Assembly: GCA_900755895.1 (NCBI GenBank) | Contig: CAAEIG010000044.1 | Span: 1-32,883, forward strand | Source of the DNA: Clostridia bacterium | GTDB lineage: Bacteria > Bacillota > Clostridia > Oscillospirales > Acutalibacteraceae | Length of the DNA stretch: 32,883 bases | Direction of reading: 5' to 3' | In this document: positions 23,438-31,415 of the stretch, piece after piece | How positions within the stretch are numbered: position 1 is the first letter of the stretch | Layout: each line of letters begins with the position of its first letter | Program-made: the position numbers and the translations under genes | Notes under the pieces: generated by a model | Told to the model about the DNA's origin: nothing | The model's database searches: none | Seen by the model: only the letters and a program-made list of their open reading frames with translations

Positions 23438-24388
23438 TTACCGGCCCTCCCGCCGGTATTCCAGCGGGGTCTTCCCCTTGGCCTCCTTGAACACAGCAGC
23501 GAATTTACTGGCGCTGTCATAGCCCACCCGTCCAGCGATCTCCGCCACACTGACCAAAGGTTCCTGCCGCAGGAGCAGGGCAGCCCGGTCCATGCGGAGG
23601 TTCCGCATATAGGTATTGATGGGCTGGCCATAGACCGACTTGAAGCACTCCTTCAGGGCCGTGGCCGGGATGGAGAAACGCTCTGAGAGTTCCGCGATGG
23701 TGTAGTGCCGCTCCAGGTCCTCGGTCAGCAGGCGGTAGGCGGCCTTGACCTTCTCCACCTGGGACTTATAAAAATAAGGCTTCTCCGTCCTACCGTCCAG
23801 TTCCAGAGCATCCAGGTACAGCAGCAACTCCAGCACCTTGATGCGGAAGTAGGGTAGTTTGATTTGCTCCGGCACGGCGTAGAGTTCCTGGAAGATGTGA
23901 TCCACCGAGGGCGCCCCGTGAATCACCCTGGGGTGGCAGCCAGAGCAGAACTTCGCCTGGAGCCGCACCAGATCCACCGGGAACTCCCGCACCCATGCCT
24001 TCAGGGATTGGGCGGCAAGGGGCAGGGTAAACCCGATGGTAATGCCGTGGTAGTGGGAGAGCGGAAAGGTGAAGTGGCCCTGGTGCTCCAGCCGGCGGTC
24101 CAGTTTCAGGTCCCCGGCCTCCACATAGGAGTAGGTATCCGGCCCCGCCGGGTACTCCATCCGGCCCTGGCGGCAGTAGTCGATGCACAGCATATCTTCC
24201 GTGGTGCGGAACACGGAGTCATAGCTCTCCATGTGGAAGTCGTTATACATGAGATAGACGCCGGGAAACAGGTCATACTGGGTCATGATCCCCTCCCCGG
24301 ACTCACTGTGAAACTGGAAGACCCGGCATCCTCCGCTCTCTGCTACGGGGCTGGGAAAGCCGTTGTCCGCCATGATGCGCTCCAGCAT
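23438..24388 (-). CDS. AraC-family regulator, YbtA/PchR-like
   Basis: 316 residues from ATG 24388 (MLERIMADNGFPSPVAESGG) with AGGAGG seven bases upstream. About 215 residues of N-terminal sensor domain, then the AraC DNA-binding domain: AELSERFSIPATALKECFKS and VSVAEIAGRVGYDSASKFAA with the ending KGKTPLEYRR. In siderophore loci this class (PchR, YbtA) activates receptor and transporter genes when the ferric siderophore is bound; the position here between ECF module 2 and ABC pair 2 suits that role. Ligand not known. 13 bases separate it from the ECF ATPase stop, so it may also be read from the ECF operon. Confidence 0.88.
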   Translation of the reverse strand: MLERIMADNGFPSPVAESGGCRVFQFHSESGEGIMTQYDLFPGVYLMYNDFHMESYDSVFRTTEDMLCIDYCRQGRMEYPAGPDTYSYVEAGDLKLDRRLEHQGHFTFPLSHYHGITIGFTLPLAAQSLKAWVREFPVDLVRLQAKFCSGCHPRVIHGAPSVDHIFQELYAVPEQIKLPYFRIKVLELLLYLDALELDGRTEKPYFYKSQVEKVKAAYRLLTEDLERHYTIAELSERFSIPATALKECFKSVYGQPINTYMRNLRMDRAALLLRQEPLVSVAEIAGRVGYDSASKFAAVFKEAKGKTPLEYRREGR

Positions 24389-24401
24389 GGTTCTCCTCCT
24401 C

Positions 24402-24914
24402 TCAGAGCCGCAGCACCCGGTCACAGGCGCGCTGCAAAAACTCCTGGTCGTGGGTGACCACCAGCACAATCCGCCCCTGCTGGGCCAGGCTTCGGATCAC
24501 CCCGGACACCTCCGCCATACGGGCATAGTCCAGGCCGCTGGTGGGTTCATCAAAAATCAAGATCGGTTTCTCCGACAGCAGCGCCGTGGCCACCGCCAGC
24601 CGCTGTTTCTGCCCGCCGGACAGGGACATGGGGTGGCGCTCGCGGAAGGGCAGTAAATGGAGACTGTCCAGCACCCCTTCCACTGTTGAGTCAGGCGCAT
24701 CCGGTGCGGACATCCGGCACTCGCCCCACACGCTGTCGGAGAAGAGCTGGTGGTTCACATCCTGCATGACGCAGAACGCCGCCCCCTGCCGCTCCTTTCG
24801 GTTCAGTGGTCTGCCATCCAGTCTGATCTGTCCAGCCTGTTCCCGGATCAGGCCGCACAGGCACCGGGAGAGAGTGGTCTTCCCCACCCCATTGGGGCCG
24901 GTGATGGCTACCAC
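24402..24914 (-). CDS. ECF double ATPase copy 2, C-terminal half (split by frameshift)
   Basis: Second nucleotide-binding domain of the fused ECF ATPase: Walker A GPNGVGKTT, signature LSGGQKQR, Walker B ILIFDEPTSGLDYAR, switch VTHDQEF. Its open frame begins at a GTG (24914) in the middle of the normal strand before Walker A, with no ribosome binding site, so it is not a natural gene start. It continues the upstream half if one G is added to the G run at 24917-24921. Either a broken gene, a sequencing error in a homopolymer, or translated by frameshifting. Confidence 0.8.
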   Translation of the reverse strand: MVAITGPNGVGKTTLSRCLCGLIREQAGQIRLDGRPLNRKERQGAAFCVMQDVNHQLFSDSVWGECRMSAPDAPDSTVEGVLDSLHLLPFRERHPMSLSGGQKQRLAVATALLSEKPILIFDEPTSGLDYARMAEVSGVIRSLAQQGRIVLVVTHDQEFLQRACDRVLRL

Positions 24915-25783
24915 TTCCCCCGGGCGGGCAAGAAAGACAGGGCCTGGAAAACTGGCGGTTCTTTCCGGTAGGCGCAGGTCAGCCCCTCTACGGACAAGCC
25001 TTCTTTCGCACCAGCTGGCGCCACAGTTGGCAGAGTGCAGTCCGCAGGTATCAAGGTGCGCAGGCCCAGCGCCTCCCGCGCCCCATCGGTCAGGGCGCAG
25101 AACTGCTCCCGAGTGAAAGTGCGCTCCAGCACTCCGTCCCGCAGGTAGAGGGCCCGGTCGATCAGGTCGGTAAGAAAGTACAGCCGGTGCTCCGCGATTA
25201 CCACCGTGCGGCCCTGACGCTTCAGACCGGCGATCTGGTCGTGGAGCCGGGCGATGGCGTCCTGGTCCAGATTGGCCGTGGGCTCGTCCAGCACAAAAAT
25301 CTCCGGACCCATGGCGTAGACGGAACCGAAGGCAAGCAATTGCTTCTGTCCGCCGGACAGGGAGAAGATGCTCCGCCTCTGCAATTCCCGAAGGTGCAGG
25401 GCCTCCACCGTATCCGCCACCCGCCTTCGGATCTCCTCCGGCGGCCGGCCCTCATTTTCCAGACCGAAGGCCAGTTCACTGTCCGTGTCCAGATTGAAGA
25501 ACTGGGATTTGGGGTTCTGGAATACGGAGCCGACTTTCCGGGCCAGCTCGTACATGGGTGTCGTTCCCGGGTCAAGTCCGTCCACCTCTACCCGCCCTTC
25601 CAGGCGGCAGCCGGGGGTAAAGGACGGGATCAGGCCGTTGATCAGCTTCGTCACCGTGGTCTTACCGCAGCCAGAGGCCCCGCACAGCAGGACACACTCC
25701 CCGGGTGCGATGGATGCGCCGACTTGGGAGAGCGTCTCCTGCGTTTCCCCGTAGCCGAAGGAAACGCGGTCAATCGAAATCAT
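24908..25783 (-). CDS. ECF double ATPase copy 2, N-terminal half (split by frameshift)
   Basis: 291 residues from ATG 25783 (MISIDRVSFGYGETQETLSQ), GGGGGG nine bases upstream. Complete first domain: Walker A GASGCGKTT, signature LSGGQKQL, Walker B IFVLDEPTANLD, H-loop AEHRL, then the linker and the first strands of domain 2 (GLSVEGLTCAYRKEPPVFQA). The frame ends at TAG directly after the G run, reading LPARGKW. With one added G it would read LPARGEVVAITGPNG, as expected from the intact copy (LPQGEIIGIIGNNG), giving a protein of about 460 residues. Follows EcfT by 14 bases. Confidence 0.85.
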   Translation of the reverse strand: MISIDRVSFGYGETQETLSQVGASIAPGECVLLCGASGCGKTTVTKLINGLIPSFTPGCRLEGRVEVDGLDPGTTPMYELARKVGSVFQNPKSQFFNLDTDSELAFGLENEGRPPEEIRRRVADTVEALHLRELQRRSIFSLSGGQKQLLAFGSVYAMGPEIFVLDEPTANLDQDAIARLHDQIAGLKRQGRTVVIAEHRLYFLTDLIDRALYLRDGVLERTFTREQFCALTDGAREALGLRTLIPADCTLPTVAPAGAKEGLSVEGLTCAYRKEPPVFQALSFLPARGKW

Positions 25784-25797
25784 GTCCACTTACCCCC

Positions 25798-26469
25798 CTA
25801 TTGTACCACAAATGAGAGCACCAGCAAGGCCAGGCCTGCCAGCATCCCCAAAAAATCCAGAGGGGAAAGCCGCAGGGATACGGCGCTGGTTTTGCGGGCC
25901 GGGTTTTCGATGCCCCGGGTCCCCGCCGCCGCAGACAACTCCTCCGCCGTCTCTGTGGCGGACACCATCAGGGGCATTACCGTACACTCCAGCCGGGCAA
26001 ATCCCCGGATGTCCCGCAGTTTCATGGCGTCCCGGATGTAGCCCACCTCCTCCCGGATGGCGGGGAAATACCGCAGCGTCACGGAAATGGCCACAATCAG
26101 CTTCTGGGGGATATGTAACTGCCGCAGGGCTACGATCAGATATCGCAGCGGGGTGCAGGTCAGCATCAATGCCCCCGTCATCAGGCATGGGAACATCCGG
26201 CGGGTGTAGGTGGCGAAGATGGTGAAGCTGGTGGCGATGATCATGGGGGACGCCGGCAGGATGAATTGCTGGAAGACCACCAGCGCGCAGTATCCCACCG
26301 CCCATTTTATGGCCATTACAAATCTTCTGTGGACGATCATCAGCGCCAAAAGCAGCCCGATCAAAGCCAGTTCCAGCCAAAAGGTGTGGGGACGGAAAGC
26401 GATAACATTGGCGCCGATCAGCAGCCACAATCCCGCCCGCGGGTCAAATATGCGCTGCTCCGTTTCCAT
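25798..26469 (-). CDS. ecfT: ECF transporter transmembrane component EcfT, copy 2
   Basis: 223 residues from ATG 26469 (METEQRIFDPRAGLWLLIGA), one base after the S-component stop. Hydrophobic helices and the two coupling motifs AMKLRDIRGF and SAAAGTRGIENP (Ala-x-x-Arg-Gly). The N-terminus is about 20 residues shorter than in copy 1; the longer open frame to 26547 lies inside the S-component gene and is unlikely. The ribosome binding site is weak, in line with translational coupling. Confidence 0.9.
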   Translation of the reverse strand: METEQRIFDPRAGLWLLIGANVIAFRPHTFWLELALIGLLLALMIVHRRFVMAIKWAVGYCALVVFQQFILPASPMIIATSFTIFATYTRRMFPCLMTGALMLTCTPLRYLIVALRQLHIPQKLIVAISVTLRYFPAIREEVGYIRDAMKLRDIRGFARLECTVMPLMVSATETAEELSAAAGTRGIENPARKTSAVSLRLSPLDFLGMLAGLALLVLSFVVQ

Positions 26470-26470
26470 C

Positions 26471-27076
26471 TCACACCAGGCCGGCTTTCTCAAAGTGCTT
26501 GCGGAACATGGCCCTGGCAATGAATCCTCCGATGATGGCGCCCACAATGGGTGCCAGGAACAGCACCACCAGCATGACGTTGGAGGAAAGGGCTGCCAGG
26601 GTATTTACATAGTCCGCCGGCATCCCCTGCTCCGTGATCTGCTGCAGGAACTCATCCCGCATCAGCCAGATAGGAAGCGGAGAACCCACCATGCCTACCG
26701 AGAACAGCACAAAGGATACCAGGTTTCCGGCCATGCTCCGGTAATGGGTGAGGCCCCGGATGAGTTCCGCCAGGCCGCAAGCAACGACAAAGGACACCAG
26801 GATCACCACGGTAAACTGTCCGGTGACATAGTAGATGAGGCCGGTGATGAGGCCCATCAGGAGGACAGAGCCTACCTTTTGTACCTTGGCGCACATCATA
26901 AGATATGGAATGCCGGTGAACAGGGCAATGAAGCCGGGCATCAAAATCCACAGCAGCGGATGCAGCCCGCCCAGGAGCATGAAGGCGAAGTTGATGACGA
27001 AGTAAATGGCAGAGAAAATTCCTACGGTAATGACATCCTTGCCGCTCATCCCGCGGCGTTTGATTGGTTCAGACAT
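26471..27076 (-). CDS. ECF transporter S component, Trep_Strep/MptD family, copy 2
   Basis: 201 residues, ATG 27076 preceded by AAAAGGAG. Same family as copy 1: RGMSGKDVITVGIFSAIYFV at the start and IARAMFRKHFEKAGLV at the end, with about six hydrophobic helices. It opens the operon S-EcfT-EcfA(split)-AraC. A 16-bp dyad lies 18 bases before the start codon and a 11-base hairpin stands farther upstream. The two S components differ widely between their ends, so they may take different substrates. Confidence 0.88.
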   Translation of the reverse strand: MSEPIKRRGMSGKDVITVGIFSAIYFVINFAFMLLGGLHPLLWILMPGFIALFTGIPYLMMCAKVQKVGSVLLMGLITGLIYYVTGQFTVVILVSFVVACGLAELIRGLTHYRSMAGNLVSFVLFSVGMVGSPLPIWLMRDEFLQQITEQGMPADYVNTLAALSSNVMLVVLFLAPIVGAIIGGFIARAMFRKHFEKAGLV

Positions 27077-27093
27077 AACGCACTCTCCTTTTG

Positions 27094-27109
27094 GTTAGAT
27101 ATTGCTAAC
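27094..27109. promoter_or_regulatory. Candidate metal-regulator box 3
   Basis: GTTAGATATTGCTAAC (gene direction GTTAGCAATATCTAAC); symmetry extends one base each side (GGTTAG...CTAACC). It lies 18 bases upstream of the S-component start, where a bound repressor would block transcription. Confidence 0.7.
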
Positions 27110-27120
27110 CCATGTGTTGA

Positions 27121-27161
27121 AAAATAGGACGCCGCCAGGCCTCCTCACATCGTCCTATTTT
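27121..27161 (-). other. Hairpin in the leader of ECF operon 2
   Basis: Perfect 11-base stem AAAATAGGACG (27121-27131) / CGTCCTATTTT (27151-27161) with a 19-base loop, followed on the minus strand by TTTTTC. It lies downstream of the winged-helix gene terminator and upstream of the candidate box. It could be a second terminator for the winged-helix gene or an attenuator of the ECF operon. The remaining gap (27162-27282) shows nothing recognisable. Confidence 0.5.
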
Positions 27162-27282
27162 ATCGGTTGCGTGTCCGGTTGTCTGCCCTGTTTAGCCGGC
27201 TTTGCTCTGATTGGACGAGATTATTGTTGTTCGCGTGCATGCACCGGGGCCTGCATCTGGATAGTTTCACGACTCTATTTTC

Positions 27283-27321
27283 AAAAAACTGACCGGCAAA
27301 GGAGATTACCTCCTCTGCCGG
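27283..27321 (-). terminator. Terminator of winged-helix gene copy 3
   Basis: CCGGCA-GAGGAG and CTCCTTTGCCGG pair around GTAAT (27293-27321, one mismatch); a run of six T follows on the minus strand (27283-27288). It overlaps the end of the coding region. Confidence 0.85.
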
Positions 27322-27770
27322 CCGGAATTATTTGGTATTTCAATTTTATATCCTGCTCCAATCACAGTTTTAATGTAGATTGGGTTTCTTGGATCTGGCT
27401 CCAGTTTTCTTCTCAGCCGCCAGATGATATTCTCCACAGACTTTGTTCCATGGAGATATGCCTCCCCCCAGGCTGCCTCATAGAGCTGCGCTTTGGAGAA
27501 CACCTGCCCTGGTGAACTGGCCATGCAGTAGAGCATGGCATACTCTCCATGATTGAGTACCACTTCCCTGCCGGCCATCAGCACCCGACGGTACTCGTGA
27601 TGGATCTCCAGTTCCCCGATGCGCAGCACGGAGGAGAACGGGACGGCAACATGGATCACTTCCGTCCTCTTGTTCTCCAGCGCATCCATAAGAGTCTGAA
27701 ACAAACTGCCGTCTGGGTCTGCGGCCCGGATGACGATGATTTCGTCGATGTGGCTCACCTCGCGGAACAT
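27306..27770 (-). CDS. Receiver-less OmpR-type winged-helix regulator, copy 3
   Basis: 154 residues. N-terminal piece DEIIVIRAADPDGSLFQTLM, then the OmpR-type DNA-binding domain (LNHGEYAMLYCMASSPGQVF, KSVENIIWRLRRKL, YIKTVIGAGYKI) and a short basic tail. Unlike the other copies it has no DtxR-type gene in front; it follows ABC pair 3 by 19 bases. The start is ATG 27770 or an in-frame GTG at 27758 that matches the start of copies 1 and 2; neither has a strong ribosome binding site. Confidence 0.83.
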   Translation of the reverse strand: MFREVSHIDEIIVIRAADPDGSLFQTLMDALENKRTEVIHVAVPFSSVLRIGELEIHHEYRRVLMAGREVVLNHGEYAMLYCMASSPGQVFSKAQLYEAAWGEAYLHGTKSVENIIWRLRRKLEPDPRNPIYIKTVIGAGYKIEIPNNSGRQRR

Positions 27771-27789
27771 ATTTCGACCAGCAGGAGTT

Positions 27790-29559
27790 TCAGGGAGTAC
27801 CAGATATCATCTGAAGCCGCCATTCACCGGCTTGGCTCTGTTCAGCCCAAAGCCGGGCATAGATACCATCTTGTTTCAGCAGTTCCTCGTGGGTGCCCTG
27901 CTCGGCTACCCGGCCCTCATCCAGCACCACAATATTGTCGGCACTCATAATGGACTGGAGCCGGTGGGCGATGACGATGACGGTCTTTTCCGCAACCAGA
28001 GCGGAAATCGCCTGCTGAATCAGCACCTCATTCTCAGGGTCAAGGGAGGCCGTTGCCTCGTCCAGCAGGACGATGGGTGCGTCCTTCAAAAGCGCCCTTG
28101 CAATGGAGATGCGCTGCTTCTCGCCGCCGGAGAGGGTGGAGCCGCCCTCTCCCACCACGGTCTGGTAACCTTCGGGCAGGGCCATGATGAAGTCGTGACA
28201 GGCCGCGGCCTTGGCTGCCGCGATGATCTCCTCCTTGGTGGCGTCCGGCTTACCCATGCGGATATTTCCCTCTACCGTGTCGTGAAAGAGATACACATCC
28301 TGAAAGACAACGCTGATGCGGCTGAGCACCTCGTCGCTTTTCATGTCCCGTACGTCCACGCCGCCCAGCCGCACCGCTCCGCTGTTCACATCCCAGAACC
28401 GGGCGGCCAACCGGGTGATAGTGGACTTCCCGGAGCCGGACGGCCCCACCAGTGCGGTGACGCTCCGGGCCGGGAATTGCAGGGAAATGTCGTGCAGGAC
28501 CTCGGTTTTTCCATAGCCAAAGGATACATGGTCAAACACGATGTCTGTCCCTTGTGGTGTCTGACTAACTGCCGGTTCCGGCAAGGGCTTTTCTTCAAAC
28601 AGGGCCTTGATCCGTTCTCCGCTTCGGCGGGTGCGGGAGAAGTCCGCGATGAAGGTGAACAAAGTCAGGACCGGCTCATAGACCGTCAGCGTGAGGATCA
28701 GGAAGGCGATGTAGTAGTAGGGTGTTAACTCCCCGCGAGTCAGCAGCACAACGCCCACTAGAATGACCAGCCCGATCCCGCAGCTCAAAATGGCCCGGCC
28801 CAGCATGCTCACCGGCGCGGCCGCGCCGGTCTCCATGCCGATAGCTGCCTTCCGCTCCTGGTCAAAGGACTTCTTGAGGCTTTGGAAGTGCTGGCCGGCC
28901 AAATTGAAAGCCCGGAGGGTTTGAATACCATTGACATATTCCAAGATGCCGGAGGCCACTTCACGCTGGGCCTGCTGGAGATCGGCGCTGACCGTCCCCA
29001 TCCGGCGCAGGCTCCAGAACGCAAAGGGAAGTGCCAGGGGGATCACCGCAAACAGTGCCAAAGTCATCATGCCGTTGAACCAGGAGAGGCATACGGCCGC
29101 CAGTACAAAGCGGATCACAATGACCGCCGTCTGTGGCAGTAACTGCTGGGATAAGTCGCCTACCGTCTGGTAATCCCGCAGAAGGACGGTAGACAGATCC
29201 CCAGCGTCCCTGCTGGAATAAAAGCCCATGGACAACTGGCGCAGATGCTCCCCCAGTGTGATTTGGGAGTCCTTGATGATCCCCGCATAACCGGTGCAGG
29301 CATCTATGTAGGTTTTCTGGCGGATGAAGAAGTAGACGATCAACTGGGCCAAGAATCCGGCGGTAAGCCCCCAGAGTACCCCGGTGGGGAGTGCGGCCCC
29401 GGGTTCTGCCAGAGGGACCAGAAGGAAATAGACGGCACCCAGCATCAGTCCGTAGGGGACAGACATTACAATGCTGTCAAAGAGGCACCAGGCCATCAGG
29501 CGCAGGTACTTCCCCGGGTGGCCCAGGGTCATCATTTGAAACCAATCTCTGAACTTCAT
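27790..29559 (-). CDS. Half-ABC transporter, B-type subunit of pair 3
   Basis: 589 residues. Exporter-fold membrane domain, then Walker A GPSGSGKST, signature LSGGEKQR, Walker B IVLLDEATASLDPEN, H-loop IAHRL. B-type membrane motif MGFYSSRDAGDLSTVLLRDY. ATG 29559 overlaps the A-type stop by four bases (ATGA). The winged-helix gene follows. Role as for the other pairs: heterodimeric transporter in the cytoplasmic membrane, probably for a metal chelate. Confidence 0.88.
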   Translation of the reverse strand: MKFRDWFQMMTLGHPGKYLRLMAWCLFDSIVMSVPYGLMLGAVYFLLVPLAEPGAALPTGVLWGLTAGFLAQLIVYFFIRQKTYIDACTGYAGIIKDSQITLGEHLRQLSMGFYSSRDAGDLSTVLLRDYQTVGDLSQQLLPQTAVIVIRFVLAAVCLSWFNGMMTLALFAVIPLALPFAFWSLRRMGTVSADLQQAQREVASGILEYVNGIQTLRAFNLAGQHFQSLKKSFDQERKAAIGMETGAAAPVSMLGRAILSCGIGLVILVGVVLLTRGELTPYYYIAFLILTLTVYEPVLTLFTFIADFSRTRRSGERIKALFEEKPLPEPAVSQTPQGTDIVFDHVSFGYGKTEVLHDISLQFPARSVTALVGPSGSGKSTITRLAARFWDVNSGAVRLGGVDVRDMKSDEVLSRISVVFQDVYLFHDTVEGNIRMGKPDATKEEIIAAAKAAACHDFIMALPEGYQTVVGEGGSTLSGGEKQRISIARALLKDAPIVLLDEATASLDPENEVLIQQAISALVAEKTVIVIAHRLQSIMSADNIVVLDEGRVAEQGTHEELLKQDGIYARLWAEQSQAGEWRLQMISGTP

Positions 29560-31358
29560 ACCTGCACCGCTCCCTTCCCGATACTCCAGCGATCCCGCCG
29601 CAGATTGGCGTCTACCAGATGCTTATAGGTCTCACAGCCTGTCAGCAGTTCCTCATGGGTCCCTGCCCCCACCAATTTCCCTTTGTCCATGACCAAGATT
29701 TGGTCTGCCCGCTCCACCGTTTTCAGCCGATGGGCAATCATCAGCACCGTCTTGTTCTGGGCCAGTTTCGCAAATGCCGCCTGGATCTTTGCCTCGTTTT
29801 CGGCGTCCGCGTAGGCGGTTGCCTCATCCAAGATGATGATAGGGGCGTCTTTCAGGAAGACTCGCGCAATGGCAAGGCGCTGTTTCTCACCGCCGGAGAG
29901 ATAGGCGTCGTCCCGGCCCACCACCGTCTGATATCCCTGGGGCAATGCCTGGATAACCTCATGGATGCCGGCGTTCCGAGCCGCCTGCTCCACCTCCTTC
30001 ATGGTGGCTCTGGTATTCCCCATACGGATGTTGTTTTCAATGGTATCTGTAAACAGCACGGAGTCTTGGAACACATAGGCCACCAACTCCATCAACCGTG
30101 CAGGCGGGATCTCCCGGATGTCCACGCCGCCAATACGGATGGTGCCTCCCTGGGGCTCATAGAACCGCAGCAAAAGCTGGGCCAGAGTGGATTTCCCACC
30201 ACCAGAAGGTCCCACCAGCCCGGTGACAGTTCCTTGGGGCAGATGAAAGGATACACGGTCTACTGCTGGGATGCCCTCCGTATAGGCAAACTCCACTTCT
30301 GAAAATTCCACATCGAACGTGGTGGGATCTCCAGCGCCGTCCTGATCCGGTTCCGGCTGGCGGAGGATGTTGTCGATGCGGTTGACCCCCTCCACGATAC
30401 GGCCAGAGAGTATGACCATCTGCATCAGATTTTCCATAGGCTCCTTGAGGCCGCTGCCTACCAGAAAAAACAGCAGGATCACCGGCAGAAAATCCAGGTA
30501 GCTCTCCGCCGTGGGGATCAGCAGCAAAACCGCCGGGAGCAGGAACAGCAGCTGTGCGCCGAAGAAAGCGTAGTAGGCACCCATGGGCCTGGCGTTGGCT
30601 CGGGCTGTCCGATCCACCACCTTGGTAAAGTGGTTGAGGTCCCCTTCATACCGCTGAAAGGCGCTGAGGGTGCGGTTGAACACCTTGATAACGCTCATGC
30701 CGTGGATATACTCCACGACCGTCCCCTGCATCCGCTCCTGAGCGTCGTGGAGTTCCACTTGGAGGGCCGCTTTGTCGGGCTGTTTCAAGCAGGCGGAGAG
30801 CAGTACCAGAGAGATCAGAATAGGCAGCAGGGTCACAATGGCCAGCCGCCAGTCCATGCCGAACAGGTACAGAAGGGTAAAGACCGGCGTAGCAACCGCG
30901 GCCGCGATCTCGCAGAGGTGGTGCGCCAGAAACGCCTCGATCTGGTTGGAGTCATCGGAGACCACCTTCTTGATGGCTCCTTGGGTTGTGCCGGTGAAAA
31001 ATCCGGAGGAGACGCGGGAGAGCTTCTCCATCAACTGCAGCCGCAGGTCGTAGATAATCTCATAGGCCGCCGTATGGGAAAGTGCAGAGGAAATGAAGGC
31101 GCACAGGCCGTAGACCAACGCCGCACCAAAAGTGACCGCGCAGAGCGTTAGGATCGCATTTTGATCCACCATGGATGGCTCCTGGTAATGAGCCAGCAGC
31201 TCCCGCACCACACCGTAGATGGTGAAGAATGGTACGATGCGAGCGGCCGAGGACAGGACGGACAGTACACAGGCCAAGGTTAACTTCCTCCCCCTTTGGC
31301 CCGCCAATTCAAAAAGCCGGGCAACGCCCTGTTTCTCTTTTGGGGATTTCGAGCGCAT
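29556..31358 (-). CDS. Half-ABC transporter, A-type subunit of pair 3
   Basis: 600 residues, ATG 31358 (MRSKSPKEKQGVARLFELAG), preceded by GAGG seven bases away. Membrane domain with the A-type motif VVSDDSNQIEAFLAHHLCEI; Walker A GPSGGGKST, signature LSGGEKQR, Walker B IIILDEATAYADAEN, H-loop IAHRL. It starts 57 bases after a TetR gene on the same strand; a candidate metal box occupies the gap. This pair is the most different of the three in the membrane domains, suggesting another substrate. Confidence 0.88.
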   Translation of the reverse strand: MRSKSPKEKQGVARLFELAGQRGRKLTLACVLSVLSSAARIVPFFTIYGVVRELLAHYQEPSMVDQNAILTLCAVTFGAALVYGLCAFISSALSHTAAYEIIYDLRLQLMEKLSRVSSGFFTGTTQGAIKKVVSDDSNQIEAFLAHHLCEIAAAVATPVFTLLYLFGMDWRLAIVTLLPILISLVLLSACLKQPDKAALQVELHDAQERMQGTVVEYIHGMSVIKVFNRTLSAFQRYEGDLNHFTKVVDRTARANARPMGAYYAFFGAQLLFLLPAVLLLIPTAESYLDFLPVILLFFLVGSGLKEPMENLMQMVILSGRIVEGVNRIDNILRQPEPDQDGAGDPTTFDVEFSEVEFAYTEGIPAVDRVSFHLPQGTVTGLVGPSGGGKSTLAQLLLRFYEPQGGTIRIGGVDIREIPPARLMELVAYVFQDSVLFTDTIENNIRMGNTRATMKEVEQAARNAGIHEVIQALPQGYQTVVGRDDAYLSGGEKQRLAIARVFLKDAPIIILDEATAYADAENEAKIQAAFAKLAQNKTVLMIAHRLKTVERADQILVMDKGKLVGAGTHEELLTGCETYKHLVDANLRRDRWSIGKGAVQV

Positions 31359-31375
31359 AAAAACACCTCACTTCG

Positions 31376-31391
31376 ATTAGTTATCGCTAAC
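31376..31391. promoter_or_regulatory. Candidate metal-regulator box 4
   Basis: ATTAGTTATCGCTAAC (gene direction GTTAGCGATAACTAAT), one mismatch in the dyad. It lies 17 bases upstream of the ABC pair 3 start codon, between it and the TetR gene. Confidence 0.6.
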
Positions 31392-31415
31392 TTCTTCTGA
31401 TAAAGAAAGGCGCGG

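Noticed and set aside
24908..24925. Programmed -1 frameshift in the second ECF ATPase
   Set aside because: A -1 slip at the G run would restore the frame, but the codons (CGG GGG) do not fit the usual X XXY YYZ slippery pattern well and I see no clear stimulatory structure. Simple loss of one G is preferred.
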